A stretch of 64,000 nt of DNA from an uncultured Bacillota bacterium. Its GTDB lineage: Bacteria; Bacillota_I; Bacilli_A; RF39; UBA660. Positions 42,961 through 52,647 of the stretch are shown one piece after another. The notes beneath the pieces were generated by a model that ran no database searches, was not told the origin of the DNA, and saw only the letters and a program-made list of their open reading frames with translations. The position numbers and the translations under genes are program-made. Every line of letters begins with the position of its first letter. Position 1 is the stretch's first letter. The stretch lies in NCBI GenBank assembly GCA_905205665.1, contig CAJLEF010000003.1, forward strand, positions 62,001 through 126,000, given 5' to 3'.

Positions 42961-44928
42961 ATGTACGAAGAGAAAGAGCCTGTAAAAAAGGTTAAAAAGG
43001 AGAAAAAAAGTAATAAATTTTTTCATGATATTAAATTAAAAGAAAAAGTAGATAAAGTAAAAGAAAAAACAAAAAAAAGAGAAAAAAAGATTCCAAAAAA
43101 ATTAAAAGAAAAAGAAATAACGCCAAAAATAGATAAAACGGAAAATTCAGGAAAGACCAAAGTTATTAGATTTAAACCAGATTTTGTCTCTATTCTTATT
43201 AAATTCGGTATCTTTTTGTTTATTGCCTTTATTATTATTTTTGCTGTAACTAAGATTCGCTTAGGATCTGATAGAAAATCGTTTGCCGATAATATTGAAA
43301 AAATGAAAGAAGTTTCTTATACTTATTTTAAGGCGGAGAAAAATAGACCTTCTTTAGTTCTTGATGAAGTTGATATAACATTAGATGACATGGTAAAAGG
43401 AAGTCTTATTAAAGAATTAAAAGATAAAAAAGGAAATGTTTGTAGTCGTGATTATAGTTATGTTTCTATGACCAAAAAATCTTCTGAAGATTATGAAATG
43501 ACAGTTTATTTAAGCTGTGCTGGCGAAGCCCAAACTGCAACTTATAATATTACTTATCCAAGTGATAATAATGATGACCAAAAAGATAATAAAACGACAT
43601 ATTATGAACTTCAAAGAATTGTTACTAATGATGAAACATATAGTTGTCCAGATGGTTATATTTTAAAAGGAACTTATTGTGAAAAAGCCACAGAAACTAT
43701 CGCTGCTACGCCAGTTTATAAAGTGACACCAGAAAAAAATACGAAAGCATCCTATAAAAGTAGCAGGTCAGAATATGAATATACCGATCCAATTATTACC
43801 ATTAAAGAAAATGTTTTAAAATGTTCTAACGGATATACTTTGGAAAATGGAAAATGTATTAAAGAAACAAGCGTTAAATATAAAACTCGTTATACTTATA
43901 GTTGTCCAGATGGAGGTACTCCAAGTAATAATCGATGTTTGTTTACAACCAATACGGATTACAAAGATACCAAAGCCTATTGTTCAAAAGGAAGACTTAT
44001 TAATGAAGACGAATGTTATGTGACTAAAGACTATTCCTTTAAATGTTTAACTGGTAAAAAAGACAGTACAAAGCATTCTTGTTATACGACTTATGCTGCT
44101 AAAACAACATTAAGTGATTGGTTATTCGATAGTAAAGTCAAGTATTCAGAAAGTACTAATATTGATAGATTCGAGAACGAAAAAGTCCATTATGAATATG
44201 ACTATTATGATGAAAGAAACAACAAAAATGTTTATAAAAAATATGTTAGAAAAAATATTAAAGTTTGTGATGACGATGATATTTTATCGGGAAGTACTTG
44301 TAAGCATTATGATGATTCTTATATCTCTAAATATTGTACCGGTGACTATGAATTAACAAGTGATAGCAAAGAGTGTTATACCATTAAAGAAGCAAATTAT
44401 AAAAATATTAAAGGAAGTTACACTTGCCCTATTGGATATCACAAAACTGGTACTGGAGAAAATGCCCATTGCTCTAAATATGAAAAAGCCACTAAAACAG
44501 GAAATCAAACTGCCTATTGTTCTTATGGTTATGAATTAACTAAAGATAATCGTTGTCTTAAAGTGGAATCAGTTATTTTGGTTGATGAAGAAAATGCATA
44601 TTCTTGTCCAGAGGGATATTTGCAAAAGAAAAATGGCAAAGCAACTAAATGTTACAAAAAAACAACAACTGAAGCTTACTATTATTGTACGAACAGTAAG
44701 GCTACTTTAAATGGTGACCGTTGTATTGTTCCAAGTGTCACAAAGGTTATATCTTTACGTTGTCCAAGTGGTTATAAAAAATCTGGTAATCAATGTGTCA
44801 AATCATCTAATTCAAAAGATCGAATAAAAGCTACTAAGAAAGAGGCAACAAGTACGACTGAAAAAATTTGGAGTAAGGAAAAAGAAATGGATGGCTGGAC
44901 TTGGACAGGTAACACAAAAGAGGAATAG
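42961..44928 (+). CDS. Membrane-anchored Cys-rich repeat protein
   Basis: A 655-aa protein. A Lys/Glu-rich cytoplasmic N-terminus of about 65 residues is followed by one membrane segment (about 73-98). The extracellular part holds about ten repeats of the pattern (S/T)CPDGYxL...xC or YCSxGYELTxDxxC, spaced 25-45 residues, with two Cys per unit. I do not recognise the family. Repeats of this kind suggest disulfide-linked small modules. RBS GAGGGGG is present. It lies upstream of other envelope genes. Confidence 0.6.
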   Translation: MYEEKEPVKKVKKEKKSNKFFHDIKLKEKVDKVKEKTKKREKKIPKKLKEKEITPKIDKTENSGKTKVIRFKPDFVSILIKFGIFLFIAFIIIFAVTKIRLGSDRKSFADNIEKMKEVSYTYFKAEKNRPSLVLDEVDITLDDMVKGSLIKELKDKKGNVCSRDYSYVSMTKKSSEDYEMTVYLSCAGEAQTATYNITYPSDNNDDQKDNKTTYYELQRIVTNDETYSCPDGYILKGTYCEKATETIAATPVYKVTPEKNTKASYKSSRSEYEYTDPIITIKENVLKCSNGYTLENGKCIKETSVKYKTRYTYSCPDGGTPSNNRCLFTTNTDYKDTKAYCSKGRLINEDECYVTKDYSFKCLTGKKDSTKHSCYTTYAAKTTLSDWLFDSKVKYSESTNIDRFENEKVHYEYDYYDERNNKNVYKKYVRKNIKVCDDDDILSGSTCKHYDDSYISKYCTGDYELTSDSKECYTIKEANYKNIKGSYTCPIGYHKTGTGENAHCSKYEKATKTGNQTAYCSYGYELTKDNRCLKVESVILVDEENAYSCPEGYLQKKNGKATKCYKKTTTEAYYYCTNSKATLNGDRCIVPSVTKVISLRCPSGYKKSGNQCVKSSNSKDRIKATKKEATSTTEKIWSKEKEMDGWTWTGNTKEE

Positions 44929-44943
44929 ATTTTCTCTTTTTTT
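44917..44943 (+). terminator. Terminator of the Cys-rich protein gene
   Basis: AAAAGAG/CTCTTTT stem followed by a T-run, overlapping the stop codon. Confidence 0.7.
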
Positions 44944-44977
44944 TTTGATAAAATAAACGTAGAAAGAAGTTGATTTT

Positions 44978-45418
44978 ATGACGTGTTATGAACTTGTAAA
45001 ACAATTTAAAAGAAATTATCCAGGTACTATCGCGTGGCGTCTTTTAGAAAATGCTAAAGTAATTGATGAACATGTAAATCCTGATGAAACAGTTTTATAT
45101 GCTTTTGCAGGGCAAAAAAATGAAAGTCCATTTGATTTTTTCCAAACGGCCGTAGTAGCTTTAACCGATAAAAGATTATTGATTGGTCAAAAAAGAGTTT
45201 TATTTGGTTCTGCTTTTAGTAGCATTACTCCTGATTTATATAATGATATGCAAGTTTATGAAGGTATTATTTGGGGAAAAGTTATCATTGATACCGTTAA
45301 AGAAGAACTTGTTATTTCTAACTTATCCAAATCATCATTAGTAGAAATAGAAACTAAAATTTCTCAATTTATGATTGCCGAAAAAAGAAAGTATGTTCAT
45401 GTTGAAGAAGAACATTAA
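44978..45418 (+). CDS. YokE-like PH-domain protein
   Basis: A 146-aa soluble protein with the pattern NPDETVLYAFAGQKN ... VALTDKRLLIGQKR ... IIDTVKEELVISNL, resembling bacterial PH domains (YokE-like). The role is unknown. It overlaps the next gene, so they are likely co-expressed. Confidence 0.62.
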   Translation: MTCYELVKQFKRNYPGTIAWRLLENAKVIDEHVNPDETVLYAFAGQKNESPFDFFQTAVVALTDKRLLIGQKRVLFGSAFSSITPDLYNDMQVYEGIIWGKVIIDTVKEELVISNLSKSSLVEIETKISQFMIAEKRKYVHVEEEH

Positions 45419-46517
45419 AGTAAGACGACGTATTGTTTTTCTAATTATTAGTTTTCTATTTTTAATTTTTCTATTTTGGCTTTTTTTCTTTAAGAAAAAC
45501 TATCAAATAGAATATACTAAAGATGATTATCATATCATTGAAAATTTTGACAAAGATAAAGATTATTACAATTTTAAAATAACAAAAGATGATTTAAGTT
45601 ATACAGTATCTTTGGCCAATCAAAATTTTATTTCTAAAAAATTAATTAAGCATATCGAAACATTCACAAATGAAGAAGAAACTTGTATTAAAGTAACGAG
45701 TAATAAACTTCGTTTTTATCCTCTTTGTCTTAAAAATAATGAACAAATAAGTTATTGGCTTGTATCAGAAGAAATGAAAAATAACTTTACGTATTCTCAA
45801 AAAGAAGAAATGAATGATACTTATCAAAATATCACTATTAAAGATTACAATTACCAAGATTATTATATTTGGAATTATCATGGCTTTTATCATTTAAACA
45901 ATGAACAAAAAGAAAGCATTGATTTATTTACTAATGATATTTATGAACCTAAACTTCTATATCAAGTTGATAATTTCTTGTTTATCCCAAGCTATGAAAA
46001 CAACTATTATTTTACTTCAGCTTATATTTTAAATATGAAAGATGGTAGCTATGAAGAATGGCAGTTAAAAGAAAAAATTTATTTTGATAGTGTCATTTTA
46101 GGAGTATATGATAAGGAACTTTACTTAGTTGATAAACACGAAAAAAAAGAATGGACGATTAATCCATCAAAGAAAAAAATCAAACTGATCGCGGAAAGTA
46201 ATGAAAAAGGTTTAACTTATCAAAATGGCTTTCAAAAAGTAATGATGACAAAGTTAACCACTCAAGATTATTATTTCACAGGACTTAACGTTTTTGAATA
46301 TCAAATAGATAATGGACTTTACAAAAGTAATCTTTTTGGTAAAGAAAAAATCTTAAATGAAAGTCCTAAAGTGATTGTAGGTCAAAAAGATGATACGGTG
46401 TATTACTTAAAAGAGGATAAGTTATATATGAATAGTCCTTTCTATGGTGAAGTATTACTCATGAGTTACTTTGAATGGAATTTTAATTATCAAAATGTTA
46501 TCTTTATAAAAAAATAA
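45399..46517 (+). CDS. Hypothetical membrane-anchored protein
   Basis: A 372-aa protein. N-terminal basic cluster KKNIKVRRR and one membrane segment (about 10-30), then an extracellular Tyr/Asn-rich domain of about 340 residues with two Cys. The C-terminal part has beta-propeller-like short repeats, but I do not recognise a family. ATG 45399 lies inside the PH-domain gene. Confidence 0.6.
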   Translation: MLKKNIKVRRRIVFLIISFLFLIFLFWLFFFKKNYQIEYTKDDYHIIENFDKDKDYYNFKITKDDLSYTVSLANQNFISKKLIKHIETFTNEEETCIKVTSNKLRFYPLCLKNNEQISYWLVSEEMKNNFTYSQKEEMNDTYQNITIKDYNYQDYYIWNYHGFYHLNNEQKESIDLFTNDIYEPKLLYQVDNFLFIPSYENNYYFTSAYILNMKDGSYEEWQLKEKIYFDSVILGVYDKELYLVDKHEKKEWTINPSKKKIKLIAESNEKGLTYQNGFQKVMMTKLTTQDYYFTGLNVFEYQIDNGLYKSNLFGKEKILNESPKVIVGQKDDTVYYLKEDKLYMNSPFYGEVLLMSYFEWNFNYQNVIFIKK

Positions 46518-46564
46518 TAACCAAATTTTTTAAAATACATACTTTACTATTAGGAGTGGTAAAG

Positions 46565-46903
46565 ATGTTTCAAAGAAAAGACAATTTAATTGTACCTAAA
46601 AACAATCAAAATTATTTTAATTATTATACGGTTGAAAAAGGAGATTCTTTATATGCAATTTCCAGAAGATATAATATAAATCCTGAATTACTAGCCGGGT
46701 TAAATGGTTTATCTATGGAAGACTATATTTATCCCAATCAAGAAATATTAATTCCTAAAAGTGGCTTTAGTTACTATATTACTAAAGAGGGAGATACCAT
46801 TGATTTAGTTGCCGGCTTATTTAAAACAAGTGCCGAAAATGTTTTGAAAAATAATGGAATTATTTATTTAGATGAAGGACAAATTTTAGTACAACCTAAA
46901 TAG
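46565..46903 (+). CDS. LysM-domain protein
   Basis: A 112-aa protein with two LysM modules: YYTVEKGDSLYAISRRYNIN ... YPNQEILIP and YYITKEGDTIDLVAGLFKTS ... DEGQILVQP. LysM binds N-acetylglucosamine polymers such as peptidoglycan. No signal peptide is visible, as in SafA/SpoVID-like or cytoplasmic LysM proteins. ATG 46565 follows AGGAGTGG. Confidence 0.85.
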   Translation: MFQRKDNLIVPKNNQNYFNYYTVEKGDSLYAISRRYNINPELLAGLNGLSMEDYIYPNQEILIPKSGFSYYITKEGDTIDLVAGLFKTSAENVLKNNGIIYLDEGQILVQPK

Positions 46904-46919
46904 CTAGAATTTACATTTT

Positions 46920-46953
46920 TAAAGAAAACGATAAATATTTAGTTTTCTTTTTT
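46920..46953 (+). terminator. Terminator after the LysM gene
   Basis: AAAGAAAAC/GTTTTCTTT stem with a 13-nt loop followed by T-run. Confidence 0.75.
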
Positions 46954-46989
46954 TATATGTTATGATTATAAAGAAAGAAGGTTGATAGA

Positions 46990-48591
46990 ATGGTACTTCG
47001 TAAGCCTTATGCATTTTTGATTAAACATTTTAAAATTATTCATTTAATATTATGTATTCCCCTTGTTTATTTAATTATTAAAACGGGAGCTATTACTTCT
47101 TTTTTTAGTGATTATGTAAAGGCTAATTATTATACCAACTTAACTAATATTGCGGGAAGTTATATTAACTATTTTATGTATTTAGCTATTCTTATTATTT
47201 TATTATTAGTTTTGGCTGTTTACTTTTTAATGAGGCAAAAAAAGAAAAATAGTAAATTTTACTTATTTTTAATGTTATATTACTTACTTTTATTTGTCTT
47301 ATTTACCATGTGCCATGGCATAATGGGAAAAATGGAAACCAATGAAATTACGGCGCAAGTTGTAAGGAGTTATCGTGATATTGCTTACATGGTTTACGTT
47401 CCTCAGTTTTATTTTTTCATAATTACCGTTTTAAGAGGAATAGGCTTTAATATTAAAAAATTTAACTTTGATGAAGATGCTAAAGAACTAGAAATTGATG
47501 ATTATGATAATGAAGAATTTGAATTAGAAATTGGTAAAAATGCTTATCTTTATGAACGAAAAATAAGAAGAGTTATTCGAGAATTTAAATATTATATATT
47601 GGAAAACAAAGTAGTTTTTACTATTTTAGTTTCTATTATAGGTGTTATTTTTGGAACACTTCTTTATTTGAATTTTAATGTATATAATAAAAAATATCAT
47701 CAAACGCAAAAGATAAATCATAATGGTTTAACGGTAAGTGTTACTGACTCTATCTTAACTAATATGGATCAAGGTGGAAATATCATTACTAAGGGTAAAA
47801 TCTATTTAGCAGTGGCGGTTAAAATTACAAATAGTAAAAATATTGAGAATACTTTTGATTATGAAAATTTTCAAGCAGATGTTAATGGATCATTAGTAAG
47901 AGCAACCTTAGATAAAAGTGATGATTTTCCTGATTTAGGTTTAGCTTATGCCAGAGATACTAAGATACCACCAAATTCAGAAAACACTTATGTATTAACT
48001 TATGAAATGAACGAAGGTGATCAAAATAAAAAGATTACCCTTAAAATTTTAGATTCTTTAGATGTTACTATTGGAAGTGTTACCAGTAATTATAAAACTG
48101 TAAATTTGAAATACGATAAAGCCTTTGATACGACAGAGAAAAAGACATTAGAATTTGGACAAACATTAGCTCTTTCAGAAACTCGTTTAAATATGGTTAA
48201 AATTCAGTTAAATAGTGCTTCTTTAAAAAATGCCTATGAATATACTTACAAAAGTTGTGTGTATTCTATTTGCCAAGATTTAAAAAATAAAATTGTGGCT
48301 AAAAATAGTCAGAACACATTACTTATTTTAGATCGTAACTTTGAGTTAGACACTTATACGAATTACTATAAAGCTCGTAAAGGAACATCTTTTTTTGTTA
48401 GTGATTTTCTAAAACTAGAATATACACTTAATGATACTAAAAAAGAAGTAAGCTTAATAAATCGCAGTACTAAAGATCTTGCCAACACATGGATTTTTGA
48501 GATTCCTAAAGAAATTACGAATGCTTCTGATATTTATTTATTAGTTAATTTAAGGGGCAGCATCTATAAATTAAAAGTGCAAATATCATAA
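46990..48591 (+). CDS. Hypothetical membrane protein with extracellular DUF4352-like domain
   Basis: A 533-aa protein with about five hydrophobic segments (about 14-33, 54-80, 92-113, 132-152, 208-230), an acidic loop between the fourth and fifth, and a large extracytoplasmic C-terminal half. The segment GKIYLAVAVKITNSKNIENT ... PPNSENTYVLTYEM resembles DUF4352/Telokin-like immunoglobulin-fold domains. The function is not recognised. Confidence 0.6.
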   Translation: MVLRKPYAFLIKHFKIIHLILCIPLVYLIIKTGAITSFFSDYVKANYYTNLTNIAGSYINYFMYLAILIILLLVLAVYFLMRQKKKNSKFYLFLMLYYLLLFVLFTMCHGIMGKMETNEITAQVVRSYRDIAYMVYVPQFYFFIITVLRGIGFNIKKFNFDEDAKELEIDDYDNEEFELEIGKNAYLYERKIRRVIREFKYYILENKVVFTILVSIIGVIFGTLLYLNFNVYNKKYHQTQKINHNGLTVSVTDSILTNMDQGGNIITKGKIYLAVAVKITNSKNIENTFDYENFQADVNGSLVRATLDKSDDFPDLGLAYARDTKIPPNSENTYVLTYEMNEGDQNKKITLKILDSLDVTIGSVTSNYKTVNLKYDKAFDTTEKKTLEFGQTLALSETRLNMVKIQLNSASLKNAYEYTYKSCVYSICQDLKNKIVAKNSQNTLLILDRNFELDTYTNYYKARKGTSFFVSDFLKLEYTLNDTKKEVSLINRSTKDLANTWIFEIPKEITNASDIYLLVNLRGSIYKLKVQIS

Positions 48592-48598
48592 CGATAAT

Positions 48599-48634
48599 TA
48601 GAAAAAGAAGAACTTGATTTTTCTTTTTTTTTAA
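48599..48634 (+). terminator. Terminator
   Basis: AGAAAAA/TTTTTCT stem with a T-run between two envelope genes. Confidence 0.65.
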
Positions 48635-48677
48635 GTCAATTTATGATACTATTGTCTTATAGTATAGGAGCGTTAAA

Positions 48678-49361
48678 ATGAAAAATAATGTAGAAAATAA
48701 AAAATATCTTTACTTAGGAGTGGGAATAGTTTTCATTACTGTTCTTGCGGCTATAGGCATATCTTATGCTTACTGGCGTATCAATTTGCAACAAAAAGAT
48801 TCTAATGTGGCAACTTCCGCATGTTTTAAACTTACTTTAGAAGATAAAAATCCTATTTCTTTAACAAGTGCTTATCCCCTTTTAGACAAAGAATTGGTAA
48901 GTTTTTATAAAAGTGCTACGCCTTATCATTTTACGATTTCAAATGTTTGTAACACAGATGCTTCAGCTGTTATCAATCTAGAAGTTTTAAAAAGCGAAAA
49001 TCAATTAAGTGATTCTTATGTTTCTGTTATATTATACGATGGTAGTAAGTCTTTCAGTAGCATTTTAACAAACAAGACAGAAAAGACAGATGTTTATTCT
49101 GCTTTAGGAAGTGGTAGAGCTTATGAGGATGTTAATATCTATGAAAATAAACTTACTGCCAATGAAGAAAACAAAGAAAAAGTTTTAACTGATAGTGTGA
49201 AAGCTTATAAATTGTACACCGTTCGTATTAATGCTGGTGAAACTAAAGAATTTAATTTACTAGAATATATGGATCCGACAACACCAGCTATTGCGGAAAC
49301 TATGAATAAACAATTTGAAAGTAAAATTACAGTAACTACAAGTTATGTACCGGGTGAATAA
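48678..49361 (+). CDS. TasA/camelysin-like signal-anchored surface protein
   Basis: A 227-aa protein. Membrane segment (about 11-29) followed by ISYAYWR, an end typical of the TasA/CalY-like 'SYAYW' N-termini. The extracellular part is a beta-rich domain with C..LTLEDKNP..L and a conserved-looking pair of Cys. It is a small relative in style of the DGR target N-modules, which have SYAFYEE at the same place. Fibre formation is possible but unproven. Confidence 0.6.
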   Translation: MKNNVENKKYLYLGVGIVFITVLAAIGISYAYWRINLQQKDSNVATSACFKLTLEDKNPISLTSAYPLLDKELVSFYKSATPYHFTISNVCNTDASAVINLEVLKSENQLSDSYVSVILYDGSKSFSSILTNKTEKTDVYSALGSGRAYEDVNIYENKLTANEENKEKVLTDSVKAYKLYTVRINAGETKEFNLLEYMDPTTPAIAETMNKQFESKITVTTSYVPGE

Positions 49362-49382
49362 ATTACTAGAAAGGATGATATT

Positions 49383-50234
49383 GTGACAAAAGGTGACATG
49401 TATACAAAAGAAATATTTAAACGTATATTAGAAGAAGGAACTTGGGATGTCAATCCTAGACCTAGATACAAAGATGGTACAAAAGCTCACACATTAAGTG
49501 TCAATCATGGAATGTGTACTTATGATATCACAAAAGGAGAAAATCCTTTGATTACTTTAAGACCTATTGCTATTAAAAGTTCTATTGGTGAATTATTATG
49601 GATTTATCAAGATGAATCTAATGATTTAGATTTATTAAAAGAAAAATATGGCGTTACTTGGTGGGATGAATGGGATATTGGTAATAGAACGATTGGAACT
49701 TGCTATGGGCACACTATCCACCAATATGATTTAATGAGAAAATTATTACAAAATTTAAAAGAAAATCCTGATGGCAGACGGCACATTATTAATATGTGGC
49801 AAGAAGAAGAATTTTCTCAAAAACACGGCTTAAAGCCCTGTGCATTTATGACCCAATGGAATGTTAGACATGGAAGTGACGGGGTAGATTATCTTGATAT
49901 GTGTTTAACTCAACGTTCAAGTGATTTTGCTACCGCTGGTTGTATTAATCAATTGCAATATCTTGTCTTTTTACTTTTAGTTTGCAGCCATACCGGTTAT
50001 ACACCAGGAAGATTCACTTGGTTTTACAATAACATTCAAATTTATGATCGTCACATTACTCAAGTAAAAGAAATGCTTAATAGAGAACCAATCAATTGCC
50101 AACCAAAAATAGTTTTAAATCCAGACAAGAAAAATTTCTATGATTTTACACCAGATGATGTAAAAATAGAAGGATATCCTCGTGCTTTAGTTAAAGAAAA
50201 AAATCCTCAATTAAAATTGGAGATTGCTATCTAA
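49383..50234 (+). CDS. thyA: Thymidylate synthase (ThyA type)
   Basis: A 283-aa enzyme making dTMP from dUMP with methylene-THF. The catalytic Cys lies in GLKPCAFMTQW, with QRSSDFATAGCINQLQYL as the dUMP-binding block. GTG 49383 is the start (RBS GAAAGGATG); an ATG at 49398 is an alternative. It is joined to folA by a one-base overlap; ThyA oxidises folate to DHF, which DHFR reduces again. Confidence 0.96.
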   Translation: MTKGDMYTKEIFKRILEEGTWDVNPRPRYKDGTKAHTLSVNHGMCTYDITKGENPLITLRPIAIKSSIGELLWIYQDESNDLDLLKEKYGVTWWDEWDIGNRTIGTCYGHTIHQYDLMRKLLQNLKENPDGRRHIINMWQEEEFSQKHGLKPCAFMTQWNVRHGSDGVDYLDMCLTQRSSDFATAGCINQLQYLVFLLLVCSHTGYTPGRFTWFYNNIQIYDRHITQVKEMLNREPINCQPKIVLNPDKKNFYDFTPDDVKIEGYPRALVKEKNPQLKLEIAI

Positions 50235-50725
50235 TGAAAAATATAAATATGATTGCTTGTATCAGTGAAGATTATGGTTTAGGGTTAGAAAATCAATTAT
50301 TATGGCATTTTAAAGAGGATATGAAATTTTTTAGAAAAATGACCAAAAATCATACCATTGTTATGGGACGAAAAACATTTGAAAGTTTACCTGGATTACT
50401 TCCTTATCGTAAACATATTGTTCTATCTAAAACGATGCCTGAAAAAGAAGGAATAACACTTTGTAATGATAAGGACATGTTAGATAATGAACTAGAAAAA
50501 TTGAAGGAAGACGCATTTATTATTGGCGGCGCTTCTTTGTACAAAATGTATTTATTAGAGGCTAAAAAATTATACTTAACAGAAGTAAAGGGACATAAGA
50601 AGGCGGATACTTATTTTCCAGAATTTGATAAAGATTTATTTGATGATCAAATTTTATTGGAAGGTCAGGAAGAAAATATTCCTTTTGTAATTCATGAATA
50701 TAGTAGAAAATTAAATAAAGAATGA
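50234..50725 (+). CDS. folA: Dihydrofolate reductase
   Basis: A 163-aa protein with MIACISEDYGLGLENQLLWH, the MGRKTFESLP NADPH-binding motif and IIGGASLYKMYL. It reduces DHF to THF using NADPH. It overlaps the thyA stop by one base, forming the classical thyA-folA operon, closed by a terminator. Confidence 0.96.
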   Translation: MKNINMIACISEDYGLGLENQLLWHFKEDMKFFRKMTKNHTIVMGRKTFESLPGLLPYRKHIVLSKTMPEKEGITLCNDKDMLDNELEKLKEDAFIIGGASLYKMYLLEAKKLYLTEVKGHKKADTYFPEFDKDLFDDQILLEGQEENIPFVIHEYSRKLNKE

Positions 50726-50744
50726 CAAAAACGTCATTTTTTTT
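50721..50744 (+). terminator. thyA-folA terminator
   Basis: AATGAC/GTCATT stem, AAAAAC loop and T-run; the folA stop lies in the stem. Confidence 0.85.
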
Positions 50745-50784
50745 AATGGAAATCGTGATACAATACAAATAAGTTGGAGGATAT

Positions 50785-51453
50785 ATGGCAAAAATTTTAA
50801 TGGTAGAAGATGATAGTTCCATCGTTATGGGACTTACGTTTTGTCTAGAACAAGAAGGTTTTGAAGTTTCTAGTGTTTCCAATGGACAAGACGCTCTAAA
50901 TTTTAAAGAAAAAGCTGATCTTGTTTTGCTTGATTTAAATTTGCCGGATATGCATGGTTTTGAAGTCCTAAAAGTATGGAAAGATAAGGCTCCGGTGATT
51001 TGTTTAACCGCTTGTGATGAAGAAGTTCTAATCGTAGAAGGACTTGATATGGGAGCCTATGATTATGTGACGAAACCATTTAAAACAAGAGAATTAATCT
51101 CAAGAATAAAAAATATTTTAAAAAGAAAAGAAAACAAAGAAATTAAACAAATTATTTTAGGAAACTTAATAATAGAACCTAAAGAAGCTAAAGTTTTAAA
51201 AAATAATCAAGAAGTTTTTTTAACTAATATGGAATATAAGATATTATTAATGCTTGCAACACATCCTAAGACAATTTTTACAAGAGAAGAAATTTTAGCC
51301 AACATTTGGGATGTTAACGAAATATACGTGAATGATAATACTCTTACGGTTTATATAAAAAGGTTAAGAGAAAAAATTGAAGATGACGCAAAAGAACCTA
51401 AAATAATTAAAACTATTCGAGGGTTAGGATACAAAATTGGTGATAATTTATGA
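50785..51453 (+). CDS. OmpR-family response regulator
   Basis: A 222-aa protein. The receiver domain has acidic pair EDD near residue 8, phospho-acceptor Asp in LVLLDLNLPDMHG and the switch Lys in DYVTKPF. The C-terminal winged helix has YVNDNTLTVYIKRLREKIE and TIRGLGYKI. It overlaps the kinase gene by 4 nt. It likely controls the ABC transporter downstream. Confidence 0.94.
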   Translation: MAKILMVEDDSSIVMGLTFCLEQEGFEVSSVSNGQDALNFKEKADLVLLDLNLPDMHGFEVLKVWKDKAPVICLTACDEEVLIVEGLDMGAYDYVTKPFKTRELISRIKNILKRKENKEIKQIILGNLIIEPKEAKVLKNNQEVFLTNMEYKILLMLATHPKTIFTREEILANIWDVNEIYVNDNTLTVYIKRLREKIEDDAKEPKIIKTIRGLGYKIGDNL

Positions 51454-52646
51454 AAAAAGAAAAATTAAGTTTATGCTTTTTTTGGCTAATTTACTTTACC
51501 ATTAGTTTTATTTTCATTTCTAAAAGTTATATTTGTTTTAAAAAACAAATCATTTTAAATAACGAGATGATTGTAGGAACGGTTTTGCAAAATGGTGAGG
51601 CTAATGTATCTGATATTGTAGCAGCTTTAAAAAAAGAAAATTTTACTTCTTCGAATATTTTAGCGCAGTATGGCCTAGAAAACTTAGAATCTCTAGATTA
51701 TTTACCCTCTATGAAAAAAATAAAACAAAAATATTTTTTGGGGGGAGGTTTCATTACTTTAATAAGTGCTTTTTTCTTTAGTTTCCTTTATTTAAAGGTA
51801 GTTAGAAAAAAACAAAAACAATATCAATTATTAGATGAATATTTTTATAATCTTTTATATAATGATCAACATATTCATTTTAATAAAGTCGTGGATGATG
51901 ACTTTACAACCGTTCAAAATGACATTATAAAAGTAACTAGAAGGTTGCAAAATGCTTTAGCCAATGAAGAAAAAACAAAGAATGAATTAAGTAAAACTTT
52001 AGCGGATATTTCTCATCAATTAAAAACGCCTTTGACAAGTTTAGCTATTATTAATGATGTTTTAAAATATGATAATATTTTAGAAGAACAAAAGAATGTC
52101 TTTTTAAAAGAACAAGAAAGAACTATTAATCATATGCAAATTCTAATTACAACATTACTAAAAGTAAGTCAGATAGAAAGTGGTATGATTCCTTTAAAAA
52201 AAGAGCTTTATGATTTAAGAAAAGTAATTGATAATTCCTTACTTAATTTAGACTATTTAATAACGGCTAAAGAGTTAAAAATAGAAAAAGACATTCCTAA
52301 ATCTATTATTACCATGGATAAATATTGGTTAGGAGAAGCTTTAACTAATATTATCAAAAATGCTTGTGAACATTCTTTTAATGGTGGTAAAATAAGTATC
52401 ACCGTGAAGAAAAATCCTATATATGTGAGTTTGGAAATAAAAGATTATGGCGAGGGTATTAAAAAATGTGACTTACCACATTTATTTGAACGGTTCTATC
52501 GTTGTCAAAATAATAAAGATAGTGTAGGAATAGGCCTTAACCTAACCAAAAGTATCTTGGATAAGATGAATGCCACGGTTAAAGTGAAAAGTGAATATGG
52601 TAAATATACCATCTTTGAAATTCATTTTTTTGAGGGTGTGATTTGA
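51450..52646 (+). CDS. Sensor histidine kinase
   Basis: A 398-aa protein. Two membrane segments (about 8-26 and 97-116) enclose an extracytoplasmic loop of about 70 residues. The H-box is DISHQLKTPLTSL, the N-box NIIKNACEHS, and the G-boxes DYGEGI and VGIGLNLTKSIL. It pairs with the regulator at 50785. The arrangement with an FtsX-type ABC transporter resembles antimicrobial-peptide sensing systems. Confidence 0.93.
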   Translation: MKKEKLSLCFFWLIYFTISFIFISKSYICFKKQIILNNEMIVGTVLQNGEANVSDIVAALKKENFTSSNILAQYGLENLESLDYLPSMKKIKQKYFLGGGFITLISAFFFSFLYLKVVRKKQKQYQLLDEYFYNLLYNDQHIHFNKVVDDDFTTVQNDIIKVTRRLQNALANEEKTKNELSKTLADISHQLKTPLTSLAIINDVLKYDNILEEQKNVFLKEQERTINHMQILITTLLKVSQIESGMIPLKKELYDLRKVIDNSLLNLDYLITAKELKIEKDIPKSIITMDKYWLGEALTNIIKNACEHSFNGGKISITVKKNPIYVSLEIKDYGEGIKKCDLPHLFERFYRCQNNKDSVGIGLNLTKSILDKMNATVKVKSEYGKYTIFEIHFFEGVI

Positions 52647-52647
52647 A

